27,930 nucleotides of DNA from Planctomycetia bacterium. GTDB lineage: Bacteria; Planctomycetota; UBA1135; GCA-002686595. The notes under the pieces are model-generated. The model was not told where the DNA came from. It ran no database searches and worked only from the letters and a program-made list of their open reading frames with translations. The stretch covers positions 1-27,930 of the forward strand of contig SXKQ01000110.1 in assembly GCA_005778045.1 (NCBI GenBank), read 5' to 3'. The translations under genes and the position numbers were made by a program. Below, piece after piece: positions 7,512 to 14,370 of this stretch. Every line of letters begins with the position of its first letter. Position 1 is the first letter of the stretch.

Positions 7512-7958
7512 ATGACGAGCTTCCTCCGCATCCTCCCCTTGTCCCTCGCGCTGTCCGCCGCGGCAGCGGCCGCCGGCTGCGTCTCGATCGAGTCCCCGCC
7601 CGGAGTCCTGTTTGCCAGCCAGCCCTCCGGCGCGCGCGTCATCGTCGACGGAGACGACTCGGGTTTCGTCACGCCCTGCCACCTCGACCTCGGCCACCAG
7701 ACGCACGAGATCGACCTTGTGCTCGAGGGCTACAAGCCCGCCAGCGTGCACATCGACGAGGGCGGCGACACATGGCTCATCCTGTGGGACGAGGCTTGGA
7801 TCAGCGCACAGTCGTGGCGCTTCCCGCTGTGGCTCAACGCGCGGGATGGCCTGTTCCCGATCAAGGTCGAGCGCTCGAGCGAGCCCGAGCGCGTGTACGT
7901 GCGCCTCGGCCTCGTCGAGTCGCAGGATCGTCCGCGCCGCCCCGCGGGCGGGCGCTAG
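7512..7958 (+). CDS. PEGA-domain lipoprotein
   Basis: 148 residues starting at ATG 7512; an in-frame TTG at 7491 would add seven residues ahead of the signal. The signal peptide (1-22) ends in a lipobox AAGC, so Cys23 is the likely lipidated residue. Residues about 34-78 form a PEGA-type domain, recognised by ASQPSGARVIVDGDDSG and the later LVLEGYKPAS. PEGA domains are small beta modules of surface-associated proteins in Myxococcota and Planctomycetota-like bacteria, probably binding envelope components. The remaining 70 residues are rich in Trp and show no known motif. The stop codon is 4 bp before the GTG of the HAD gene, so the two are probably translated from one message. Confidence 0.8.
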   Translation: MTSFLRILPLSLALSAAAAAAGCVSIESPPGVLFASQPSGARVIVDGDDSGFVTPCHLDLGHQTHEIDLVLEGYKPASVHIDEGGDTWLILWDEAWISAQSWRFPLWLNARDGLFPIKVERSSEPERVYVRLGLVESQDRPRRPAGGR

Positions 7959-7962
7959 GACC

Positions 7963-8538
7963 GTGGGCGGGCGCGCGGCGGTCTTTCTCGACCGCGACGG
8001 CACGCTGCACCGCGAGCTCGAGCGCGCGCCGCGCAGCTTCGCGGAGCTCGAGTTCTTCGCGAGCACCGGGCCGGCGCTGCAGGCCCTCGCGCGCGCGGGC
8101 TTTCCGCTCGTGGTCATCACCAACCAGAGTGCCGTGGCTGCGGGCGAAGTGAGCGTCACGGAACTCGACGCGCTGCACGCCGAACTCGCCCGGCGCCACC
8201 CCGTAGCCGCGTGCTACGCCTGCCCCCACCACCCAGAGCGCGGTCTCGCGCCCTACGTGCGCGAGTGCGGCTGCCGCAAGCCACGCAGCGGACTGCTCGA
8301 GCGCGCTTGCGCCGACCTCGATCTCGACCCGCGGCGCAGCTGGATCGTCGGCGATGCGCGACGGGACCTCGAAGCGGGGCTCGCGCTGGGCGCGCGCGCG
8401 ATCCTCGTGCTCACCGGCAAGGGTGAGCGAGAGCTCGCTAGCCTCGACGCCAGCCTGCGTGGGCGCATCTTGATCGCGCGCGACCTCGGAGGGGCGAGCG
8501 CGCAAATCCTCGCTGCGCACGCCGCTCAGGGCAGGTAG
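7963..8538 (+). CDS. HAD-family histidinol-phosphatase/GmhB-like phosphatase
   Basis: 191 residues from GTG 7963, which places the catalytic motif at the N-terminus as in the family. HAD motif I is FLDRDGTL (nucleophile Asp10, acid/base Asp12). Motif II is TNQS (53-56), motif III is Lys106 in CRKP, and motif IV is GDARRD (130-135). The zinc loop CPH...CGC (Cys87, His89, Cys102, Cys104) is that of GmhB, which removes the 7-phosphate from heptose 1,7-bisphosphate. This suits a role in sugar-nucleotide supply for surface polysaccharide. The related histidinol phosphatase domain of HisB remains possible, but no his genes are nearby. The gene starts 4 bp after the PEGA gene. Its last 13 bp overlap the end of the convergent FemAB gene. 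Confidence 0.87.
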   Translation: MGGRAAVFLDRDGTLHRELERAPRSFAELEFFASTGPALQALARAGFPLVVITNQSAVAAGEVSVTELDALHAELARRHPVAACYACPHHPERGLAPYVRECGCRKPRSGLLERACADLDLDPRRSWIVGDARRDLEAGLALGARAILVLTGKGERELASLDASLRGRILIARDLGGASAQILAAHAAQGR

Positions 8539-9626
8539 CGGCAGAGCTCTTCCGAGAGCTTGCGCGCGATCGGCATGGGCAAGCGCGCCCACGTGTCGCG
8601 CAGAACCTTCGTACGCGGGTTGGACGGCGTCAGCGCGGGCAGCGCGCGGTCGCGCACGAAGTGGAAGCGATACTGCAGCGGCGCCGGCGTGAAGCCCTGA
8701 TGTTCCTTGAACGTGTACGCGCCCGAGGCGCGGCGGCTGCGGCCGAAGTCGAAGCGGCGCAGGCCCTGCTTCACGGCCCACTCTTGCAGGGCCATGTACA
8801 TGAAGTTGCTGGCCGAGCACTCGCGGTCCGCACCCTCGAGCGCGCCCGAGTAGTAGGCGAGAAGGTCGCCGCCGTGCATGAAGCTCATCACCGACGCGAC
8901 CGGCTCGCGGCCACGGTGCACCACATGGATGCGCACATCGTCGCCAAAGCGCTTGCACAGCGCCCAGAAGAACGAGTGCGGGAGCCCGGGCGATCCGAGC
9001 TTGCGCTTGTTTTCGTGGAACATGCGCACGAAGTCGTCGAGGTACCAGCGGCCTTCGGTCAGGACGAGCCCGTGCTTCTCGCGCGCCTTGCGCGCCTCGG
9101 CGCGGGCCTTCTTGGGCATCTGCGCCAGCACGTCCTCGGGCTTCGAGGGAAGCTCGCGCACGAAGGTCGAGTAGAGCTCGGAAGGCGCGAGCGGCAGACC
9201 GGGATCCTCGATGCAACGCAACTCGAGGCGTCCGGCCCGTCCGCGCTCGGCCGCGGCCATGGCCGCCTTCACGAGGCGATGCTCGACCAGCGTCGAGTCG
9301 CCGATCGGACCTCCGTAGACCGCGAACGGCATCGAGATCAGGGAGCGGCGCGTGATCGGACCCGGCGCACGCATCAGCGGCAGCGTGCCGACCAGAGCGC
9401 CGGCGCGGAATGCGAGCAGGTCCGCGGGCTCGTGCCCCATCTCGCGCTCGACGACGTCGCGCCAGCCCGAGAGATGGAAGAAGGTTCCCTTGCGGTGCGC
9501 GCGCACGTAGGCGTCGCGGGCCGCGTCGTCTGCGGCCGTACCGAGGCGCAGCTCCGGCTCGGCCTCGCTCGCGGCGACCGCGGGGGAAGGCTCGGGCGCG
9601 CTCTCAGTCGTCATGGCCGGGCTCAT
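8526..9626 (-). CDS. FemAB/GNAT-family protein, exosortase-A-associated type
   Basis: 366 residues. After a low-complexity acidic start (1-27) there are two GNAT-like halves. FFHLSGWRDVVEREMGHEP lies in the first half. The second has ARAEARKAREKHGL, then FHENKRKLGSPGLPHSFF, YYSGALEGADRECSASNFMY and FDFGRSRRASGAYTFKEHQG. This order matches the FemAB-related proteins annotated as XrtA/PEP-CTERM system-associated. The FemAB family transfers amino acids from aminoacyl-tRNA to peptidoglycan precursors; the substrate of the exosortase-linked branch is unknown. The start may be ATG 9626 or 9614; both overlap the end of the preceding GT2 gene (by 23 or 11 bp), so translation is probably coupled. It is the last gene of a GT2-GT2-FemAB operon and ends 13 bp inside the HAD gene on the other strand. 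Confidence 0.88.
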   Translation of the reverse strand: MSPAMTTESAPEPSPAVAASEAEPELRLGTAADDAARDAYVRAHRKGTFFHLSGWRDVVEREMGHEPADLLAFRAGALVGTLPLMRAPGPITRRSLISMPFAVYGGPIGDSTLVEHRLVKAAMAAAERGRAGRLELRCIEDPGLPLAPSELYSTFVRELPSKPEDVLAQMPKKARAEARKAREKHGLVLTEGRWYLDDFVRMFHENKRKLGSPGLPHSFFWALCKRFGDDVRIHVVHRGREPVASVMSFMHGGDLLAYYSGALEGADRECSASNFMYMALQEWAVKQGLRRFDFGRSRRASGAYTFKEHQGFTPAPLQYRFHFVRDRALPALTPSNPRTKVLRDTWARLPMPIARKLSEELCRYLP

Positions 9627-10584
9627 CGGAAGTCTCTTCGTCGAAGCGTCGCCCGATCCTGTACTCGCGCAGGTTCCGCGTCTGCGTGTAGTAGATGATG
9701 ATCTCGCCCACGAGGCCGAAGCCGATCACCTGCACACCGAGCGAGAAGAGCATCAGCCCGAGCAGGAACGCGGGCTTGTTCTGCAGTCCGTAGTCCGGGG
9801 TCAGGATGCGGTTGGCGATGGTGTAGGCGAGGATCAGGCCGCCCGCGAGCGAGAGCGCGAGTCCAACCGAGCCGAAGAAGCGCAGGGGCTTGATGCGGAA
9901 GCGCGTGAGGAACACCACGCCGACGACGTCGAGGAAGCGACGCGCGTAGACGCCGACGCCGAAGAAGCCGGCCTGCCCCCACTCCTTCAGGTGGCGCACC
10001 TCGAGCTCGCGCACGACGAGCCCTTCCCGCTGGGCGATCAGCGGCAGGAAGCGGTACATGTCGCCGTAGATCTCGATGTCGGCGATGCGCTCGCGCCGGA
10101 AGGCGCGGAAGTAGCAGTTGAGGTCATGGAAGGTCGACTTGTTGATCTTGCGCATCAGCGCATTGAAGCTCGCCGACTGCAGCCGGTTGAGCCACGGGTC
10201 GACGCGTGGCTTGCGCCACGGCACGACCATGTCCGCGCCGGCGTCGAGCTCCGCGAGGAAGCTCCCGATCTCGATCGGGTCGACCTGCACGTATTGCGGA
10301 GTCGTGAACAGGACGGTGCCGCGCGCGATCTCGCGGGCGGCCTTGAGGCACTCCGACTCGCCGAAGTGCCGCGCGAAGTGCAATTTGCGCAGCCGCTCGG
10401 GAAAGCGCTGCTCGAGCGCCTTCGCCTTCTCCCACGCCTTGCCCCGCACGCCGTCGAACACGAGCACGCACTCCCAGCTCTTGCCCAGCCGGTCAAGCTG
10501 GCCCGCGAAGGACTCGACCACCTGCTCGATCTCCGCGTCGGGAGAATCGATCGGGACGACGACGGTGACGTCGAGCTCGCTCAT
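9604..10584 (-). CDS. GT2-fold membrane glycosyltransferase with degraded active site
   Basis: 326 residues from ATG 10584, which overlaps the previous stop by ATGA. It has the layout of DPM1/ArnC/GtrB-type polyprenyl-phosphate glycosyltransferases: GT-A domain (1-225) and two C-terminal membrane segments (about 236-260 and 272-300). It aligns by eye with its upstream neighbour almost without gaps, showing where catalytic residues are lost. The neighbour's DGD (96-98) is PQY here, its DD pair (44-45) is DG, and its VPVFNEE is VPIDSPD. Metal-dependent UDP- or GDP-sugar transfer is therefore unlikely. It may be a non-catalytic partner of the upstream enzyme, or have a diverged mechanism. Fold features such as FARHFGESECLKAAREIA and the polybasic stretch before the first membrane segment are kept. 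Confidence 0.85.
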   Translation of the reverse strand: MSELDVTVVVPIDSPDAEIEQVVESFAGQLDRLGKSWECVLVFDGVRGKAWEKAKALEQRFPERLRKLHFARHFGESECLKAAREIARGTVLFTTPQYVQVDPIEIGSFLAELDAGADMVVPWRKPRVDPWLNRLQSASFNALMRKINKSTFHDLNCYFRAFRRERIADIEIYGDMYRFLPLIAQREGLVVRELEVRHLKEWGQAGFFGVGVYARRFLDVVGVVFLTRFRIKPLRFFGSVGLALSLAGGLILAYTIANRILTPDYGLQNKPAFLLGLMLFSLGVQVIGFGLVGEIIIYYTQTRNLREYRIGRRFDEETSDEPGHDD

Positions 10585-11540
10585 GCGGTCCCCTCGCGGC
10601 GCACGGGCTCGCGGCTCTGGAGCACGCTCTCCTTGTGGACGCGGCCGGCGTTGACGATCAGCTCGGAGAGCAGCCCGAGCAGGAGGAAGTGCAGCGCCGG
10701 CAGGAGGCACAGCACGAACGCCATGAAGGGCCACTGCGGCAGGTTCTCGATGGTCACGACGCGCCATTCGATCTCGAGTGCGAGCAGCGCCAGCGCGAGG
10801 ACACCGAAGGGCATCGATAGGATGAAGAAGTAGTGCAGCGGACGGCGCGCGAAGCGCGCGATCAGCGTGATGGCGAACATGTCGAGCAGGACGCGCTGGG
10901 CGCGGCCGATGCCGTACTTGCTGTGGCCGAAGCGGCGGGCCCGGTGCTGCACGACCATCTCGGTGACGCGCGCGCCGCTGCTGCGCGACATGGCCGGCAG
11001 GAAGCGGTGTTGCTCGGCGTAGATCGGCAGCCGTCGCACGAGCGAGGCGCGGAAGGCCTTGAGCGTGCAGCCCGTGTCGTGGATCGGCGTGTCGGTGAGC
11101 GTGGCGATCATGCGATTGGCGATCTGGGAGGGCAGGCGCCGCAGGATGAAGCCGTCCTGCCGATCCTTGCGCCAGCCCGCGACGATGTCGAGGCCCTCGT
11201 CGATACGCGCCACCATGCGCGGGATGTCGGCCGGGTCGTTCTGGAGGTCGCCGTCCATCGTGACCACGATGCGCCCGCGAGCGGCGTCGAAGCCAGCGGA
11301 CAGTGCGGCCGTCTGGCCGAAGTTGCGCTGGAAGTGCAGCACGCGCACGCGCGGGTCGCCGCGGCGCAGCTCGCGCATGATCGCGAGGCTCCGGTCGGTC
11401 GAGCAGTCGTCGACGAGGATCAGCTCGTAGCTGCGCGCTGTCGGCTCGAGGGCGTCCCGAACCTCGGCATACAGCAGCTCGAGGCTCTCCTCCTCGTTGA
11501 ACACGGGGACGATGATCGAAATCTCGGGGCGTGCGCTCAT
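10581..11540 (-). CDS. GT2 polyprenyl-phosphate glycosyltransferase
   Basis: 319 residues from ATG 11540; a TTG at 11561 would add seven residues. The GT-A domain is intact: SIIVPVFNEEESLELL (8-23), VDDCSTDRS (43-51) and the metal-binding DGD at 96-98 within VVTMDGDLQNDP. HFQRNFGQTAALSAGFDAA (69-87) is the usual nucleotide-sugar region, and HDTGCTLKAFR is the acceptor-side motif. Two membrane segments near the C-terminus (about 235-255 and 270-295) place it with the ArnC/GtrB/DPM1 group. That group loads a sugar onto undecaprenyl phosphate on the cytoplasmic face for later use by GT-C enzymes, such as the one at 6036-7442. The sugar is not predictable. First gene of a minus-strand operon with the degenerate GT2 and FemAB genes. 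Confidence 0.93.
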   Translation of the reverse strand: MSARPEISIIVPVFNEEESLELLYAEVRDALEPTARSYELILVDDCSTDRSLAIMRELRRGDPRVRVLHFQRNFGQTAALSAGFDAARGRIVVTMDGDLQNDPADIPRMVARIDEGLDIVAGWRKDRQDGFILRRLPSQIANRMIATLTDTPIHDTGCTLKAFRASLVRRLPIYAEQHRFLPAMSRSSGARVTEMVVQHRARRFGHSKYGIGRAQRVLLDMFAITLIARFARRPLHYFFILSMPFGVLALALLALEIEWRVVTIENLPQWPFMAFVLCLLPALHFLLLGLLSELIVNAGRVHKESVLQSREPVRREGTA

Positions 11541-11544
11541 GGCA

Positions 11545-11560
11545 TGGTTCGAGCGGTGCA
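11545..11560 (+). promoter_or_regulatory. Candidate sigma-54 (-24/-12) promoter
   Basis: TGGTTCGAGCGGTGCA (11545-11560) has the invariant GG and GC spaced by exactly ten bases and matches 8 of the 11 defined positions of TGGCAC-N5-TTGCA. Transcription would begin near 11572, about 105 bp before the GTG of the plus-strand regulatory operon. Two positions of the -24 element deviate (CA replaced by TT). A chance match is quite possible. Confidence 0.3.
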
Positions 11561-11676
11561 AGCTACTCCCTCGCGCTGCCCGAGGCGAACGCAGGCCCCT
11601 GGGCGCTCAGGAAAGGGCCGTACGACTGGTGGCCGTGACGGACCTCGCTAGGATCTCGCTCTACAAGGACGTACTC

Positions 11677-12849
11677 GTGAGCCCTCCCCTCTCGCGCGCC
11701 GATTTCACGCGCCCCGTGTGCGCGCTCCTGCCGTTCCCCGAGCGCGAGGAGCACGCCCGCGTACTCGCGGCGCTCGCGCCGGAGCTCGAGCTGCTGCGGC
11801 CGGACTCGCTCAGTGAGCTCGAGGCGCTGCGCGCGCCGCTCGTGCGCGTCGTGTTGCACGTGGGTCATGGGACGAGCGTGGAGATCGGCTGGCTGGAGCG
11901 GATTCTTGCGCTCCGGCCCGGCTGGACCCTGCGCTGCACCGGGCCTGACCCTTCCTGCCGCGCGGCGCGAGCGCTGCTCGCCTTGCCGCAGGCGCGCTGG
12001 CTGCCGTGGCCGCTCGACCTGCAAGATTTTCGCACTCTTGCGGCGGTCCCCGAGTCCGCGCCCGCGGCCGCGAGCCACGCCTCCTTCCCGCGCGAGCACC
12101 TCGAGATCCTCGCCGCGCTCGTCGGCGGTCTCGAGCAAGCCTACGCGCTGCTGCTCGACCGTCGCAGCGGCGACGAGCTTGCGCTGGCCACGATGGCGCA
12201 GGAAGTGCGGCGGCTGACGCACTTCACTCGCACGCTGGTGACGCTGGCGGAACCGCCGGCGCGCGGGCGCGACGAGTTCGACCTCGTGGCGCTGCTCGAT
12301 GAGCAGCTCGCCGTGCTGTCGACGGGCACCCGCACCGGAGCGCGCCTGCAGGCGCGCACGCCTGCCGGGCCGCGCTCGCCGCGCTTCCCGGTGCGCGCGG
12401 ATCGTCAGGTGATCGCGCGCGCGCTCGAGACGCTGCTGCAGCTGGCGCGACTGTGCGCGGGTGCCGGAGGGACCGTGCGCGTGCTGTACTCGCCCGCGGG
12501 ACCGGCCGAAGTCGAGGTGCAGATGGAATTTCCTTCCGGGCCCCTCGCGGGGCTCGGCAGCGCCGCGCTCGAGGATGTGGGCGCCCTGTGCGGGCACCTG
12601 CCGCAGGTGTGGCCCGCCGACTTGCTCGCCGCGCGCGCGGCCATCGCCAGTCAGGGCGGCGTGCTGCGACTCGAGGCCGCGATTCCGGCCCTGGTGCGCG
12701 CGCGGATCCGCCTGCCGGCGCTTCCGCCCTCGGCTCCCCCTGCTGCGAAGTCGACTCCGGTCCCGGAGGCCGCTTCCTTGGCTGGTGTGCCGGCACCGCC
12801 GCCGGCGCGGCCCGAGGGCACGGGCACGCCGCTCGACCCGTTCGCCTGA
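11677..12849 (+). CDS. Pseudo-receiver/pseudo-histidine-kinase protein
   Basis: 390 residues from GTG 11677, chosen because AAGGA (11665-11669) stands 7 nt before it. Upstream codons in the frame lack such a site. Residues about 14-121 look like a worn receiver fold: VVLHVGHG and the closing WLPWPLDLQDFRTL match the usual ...LPKPFDLEEL ending, but no aspartate pocket is visible. Residues about 140-192 resemble the two-helix dimerisation region of NtrB-like kinases (EVRRLTHFTRTLVTLAE), but the phosphoacceptor His is absent. Residues about 200-348 resemble the ATP-binding domain (FDLVALLDEQL, DRQVIARALETLLQLA, GGVLRLEAAIP), but the N-box Asn and G-boxes are missing. A Pro/Ala tail ends it. It probably acts as a partner of the sigma-54 activator encoded next. 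Homology is judged from pattern only. Confidence 0.68.
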   Translation: MSPPLSRADFTRPVCALLPFPEREEHARVLAALAPELELLRPDSLSELEALRAPLVRVVLHVGHGTSVEIGWLERILALRPGWTLRCTGPDPSCRAARALLALPQARWLPWPLDLQDFRTLAAVPESAPAAASHASFPREHLEILAALVGGLEQAYALLLDRRSGDELALATMAQEVRRLTHFTRTLVTLAEPPARGRDEFDLVALLDEQLAVLSTGTRTGARLQARTPAGPRSPRFPVRADRQVIARALETLLQLARLCAGAGGTVRVLYSPAGPAEVEVQMEFPSGPLAGLGSAALEDVGALCGHLPQVWPADLLAARAAIASQGGVLRLEAAIPALVRARIRLPALPPSAPPAAKSTPVPEAASLAGVPAPPPARPEGTGTPLDPFA

Positions 12850-12914
12850 CCTCGCGTTCGATCCGGCGCGCGCTTCAAGAGTGCCGAGCCGTGCTGTCGA
12901 AAAACCCCGACGTC

Positions 12915-14339
12915 ATGGGCATGAACGTCAACAGCGGTCGACGAGCGGAACTCCGGCGCGTGCAGGTCTGCCTGCCGCAGGGCGGCGAGCGCGAGGACCT
13001 GCTCGACGCGCTCGAGGCCGAGGGCTGGACGGTCGAGGCGCTCGAGGCACTCCCGGATGGCCAGCTCGAGGCCGAGGTGCTGGTCACCGACGCGCGCGGC
13101 AGCGATGCGCTGCTCGATCGGTTGCGCGCGCAGCAGCACGCCCCGGACGCTGTGCTCATCGCATCCTTCGGGACGATTCAGGACGCGGTGAACTCGATCC
13201 GTCGCGGTGCCTTCGACTATCTCTCGCGGCCGACGTCTCCCGCGCACGTCCTTCACGCGATCCGTCGCGCGCTCGCGGCGCGCGAGCTGCGCAGCGAGAA
13301 CGAACGACTGCGGGACACGCTGGAAGCGCGAGCCGAGTCCGGCGAGCCGATCTCCCGCGACGCGCGCATGCGGCGCAACATGCAGATCATCGAGCGCGTC
13401 GCCGACACGACGGCGAGCGTGCTCATCACGGGCGAGAGCGGCACGGGCAAGTCGATGCTCGCGCGCTCGCTCCACGTGCGCTCGTCCCGCGCTCCGCGTC
13501 CGTTCGTGGTCCTCGACTGCGGCGCGGTCCCCCCGAGCCTGCTCGAAAGTACGTTGTTCGGGCACGCCCGGGGCGCGTTCACGGGGGCCGTGAAGGACAA
13601 GCCGGGCCTGATCGAGTCCGCCGAGGGCGGCACGGTGTTCCTCGACGAGCTCACGAACGCCCCGCTCGACGTGCAGGCGAAGCTGCTGCGCGTCGTGCAG
13701 GACCGCACCTTCGAGCGCGTCGGCGAGACGCGCACCCGCCAGGCGGACGTGCGCTGGGTCGCGGCCACCAACCGCGATATCCGGCGCGAGGTGGCCGAGG
13801 GACGCTTCCGCGAAGACCTGTTCTGGCGTCTCAACGTGGTGTCCCTCGAGCTGCCGCCGCTGCGCGAGCGTCCCGGGGACATGCCCATGCTCGTCGAGGC
13901 CTTCGTGCTGCGCTTCGCGCGCGAACACGGTCGTCCGGCGCGCTCCGTCGAGGCGAGCGCGCTCTCGGCCCTGTGCGCGGCGCCCTGGCCCGGCAACGTG
14001 CGCCAGCTGCAGCACGCGGTCGAGCGCGCGGTGCTGCTGTGCGATGGCGAGCTGCTCCGGCGTGACGACTTCGCATCCGAGCTCGGGCTTCAGGAGTCGA
14101 TTCCGTCTGTTCCGCAGCTGGGGGCGGGCGACGGGGCCCTCAAGCGCGCTCTCGAGGAGCCCGAGCGCGAGTTGGTGCGACGCGCGCTCGAGGTCTGCGG
14201 CGGGCGACGCGCGCGCGCGGCCGCGCTGCTCGGCATCAACCGCGCCACGCTGTTCAACAAGATGCGCAAGCACAACTTGCTGGACTTCCCCACGACCACC
14301 GAGCGCGCGGCTGGACACGGCTCGCGCGCGTCCGCATAG
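12915..14339 (+). CDS. Sigma-54 activator with degenerate receiver domain, PrsR-like
   Basis: 474 residues from ATG 12915; GTG 12891 is an alternative giving eight more residues. The N-terminal domain (14-120) is receiver-shaped and keeps Asp59 in LVTDARG. It lacks the acidic pair (the region reads CLPQGG) and has Arg105 for the invariant Lys in YLSRP. Phosphorylation control is therefore doubtful. The AAA+ domain is fully canonical: Walker A GESGTGKS (173-180), GAFTGA (220-225), Walker B GGTVFLDE (238-245), arginine-finger region FREDLFWRLNVV, and WPGNVRQL. A Fis-type HTH lies near the C-terminus (about 418-460, RARAAALLGINRATLFNKMR). It should oligomerise and hydrolyse ATP to open sigma-54 promoters. 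Its place between a kinase-like gene and a TPR gene, near exopolysaccharide genes, matches the prsK-prsR-prsT arrangement of exosortase-A loci. Confidence 0.93.
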   Translation: MGMNVNSGRRAELRRVQVCLPQGGEREDLLDALEAEGWTVEALEALPDGQLEAEVLVTDARGSDALLDRLRAQQHAPDAVLIASFGTIQDAVNSIRRGAFDYLSRPTSPAHVLHAIRRALAARELRSENERLRDTLEARAESGEPISRDARMRRNMQIIERVADTTASVLITGESGTGKSMLARSLHVRSSRAPRPFVVLDCGAVPPSLLESTLFGHARGAFTGAVKDKPGLIESAEGGTVFLDELTNAPLDVQAKLLRVVQDRTFERVGETRTRQADVRWVAATNRDIRREVAEGRFREDLFWRLNVVSLELPPLRERPGDMPMLVEAFVLRFAREHGRPARSVEASALSALCAAPWPGNVRQLQHAVERAVLLCDGELLRRDDFASELGLQESIPSVPQLGAGDGALKRALEEPERELVRRALEVCGGRRARAAALLGINRATLFNKMRKHNLLDFPTTTERAAGHGSRASA

Positions 14340-14370
14340 TGCCGCTCGAGGGCTTGGACTCCGTGCTCGC

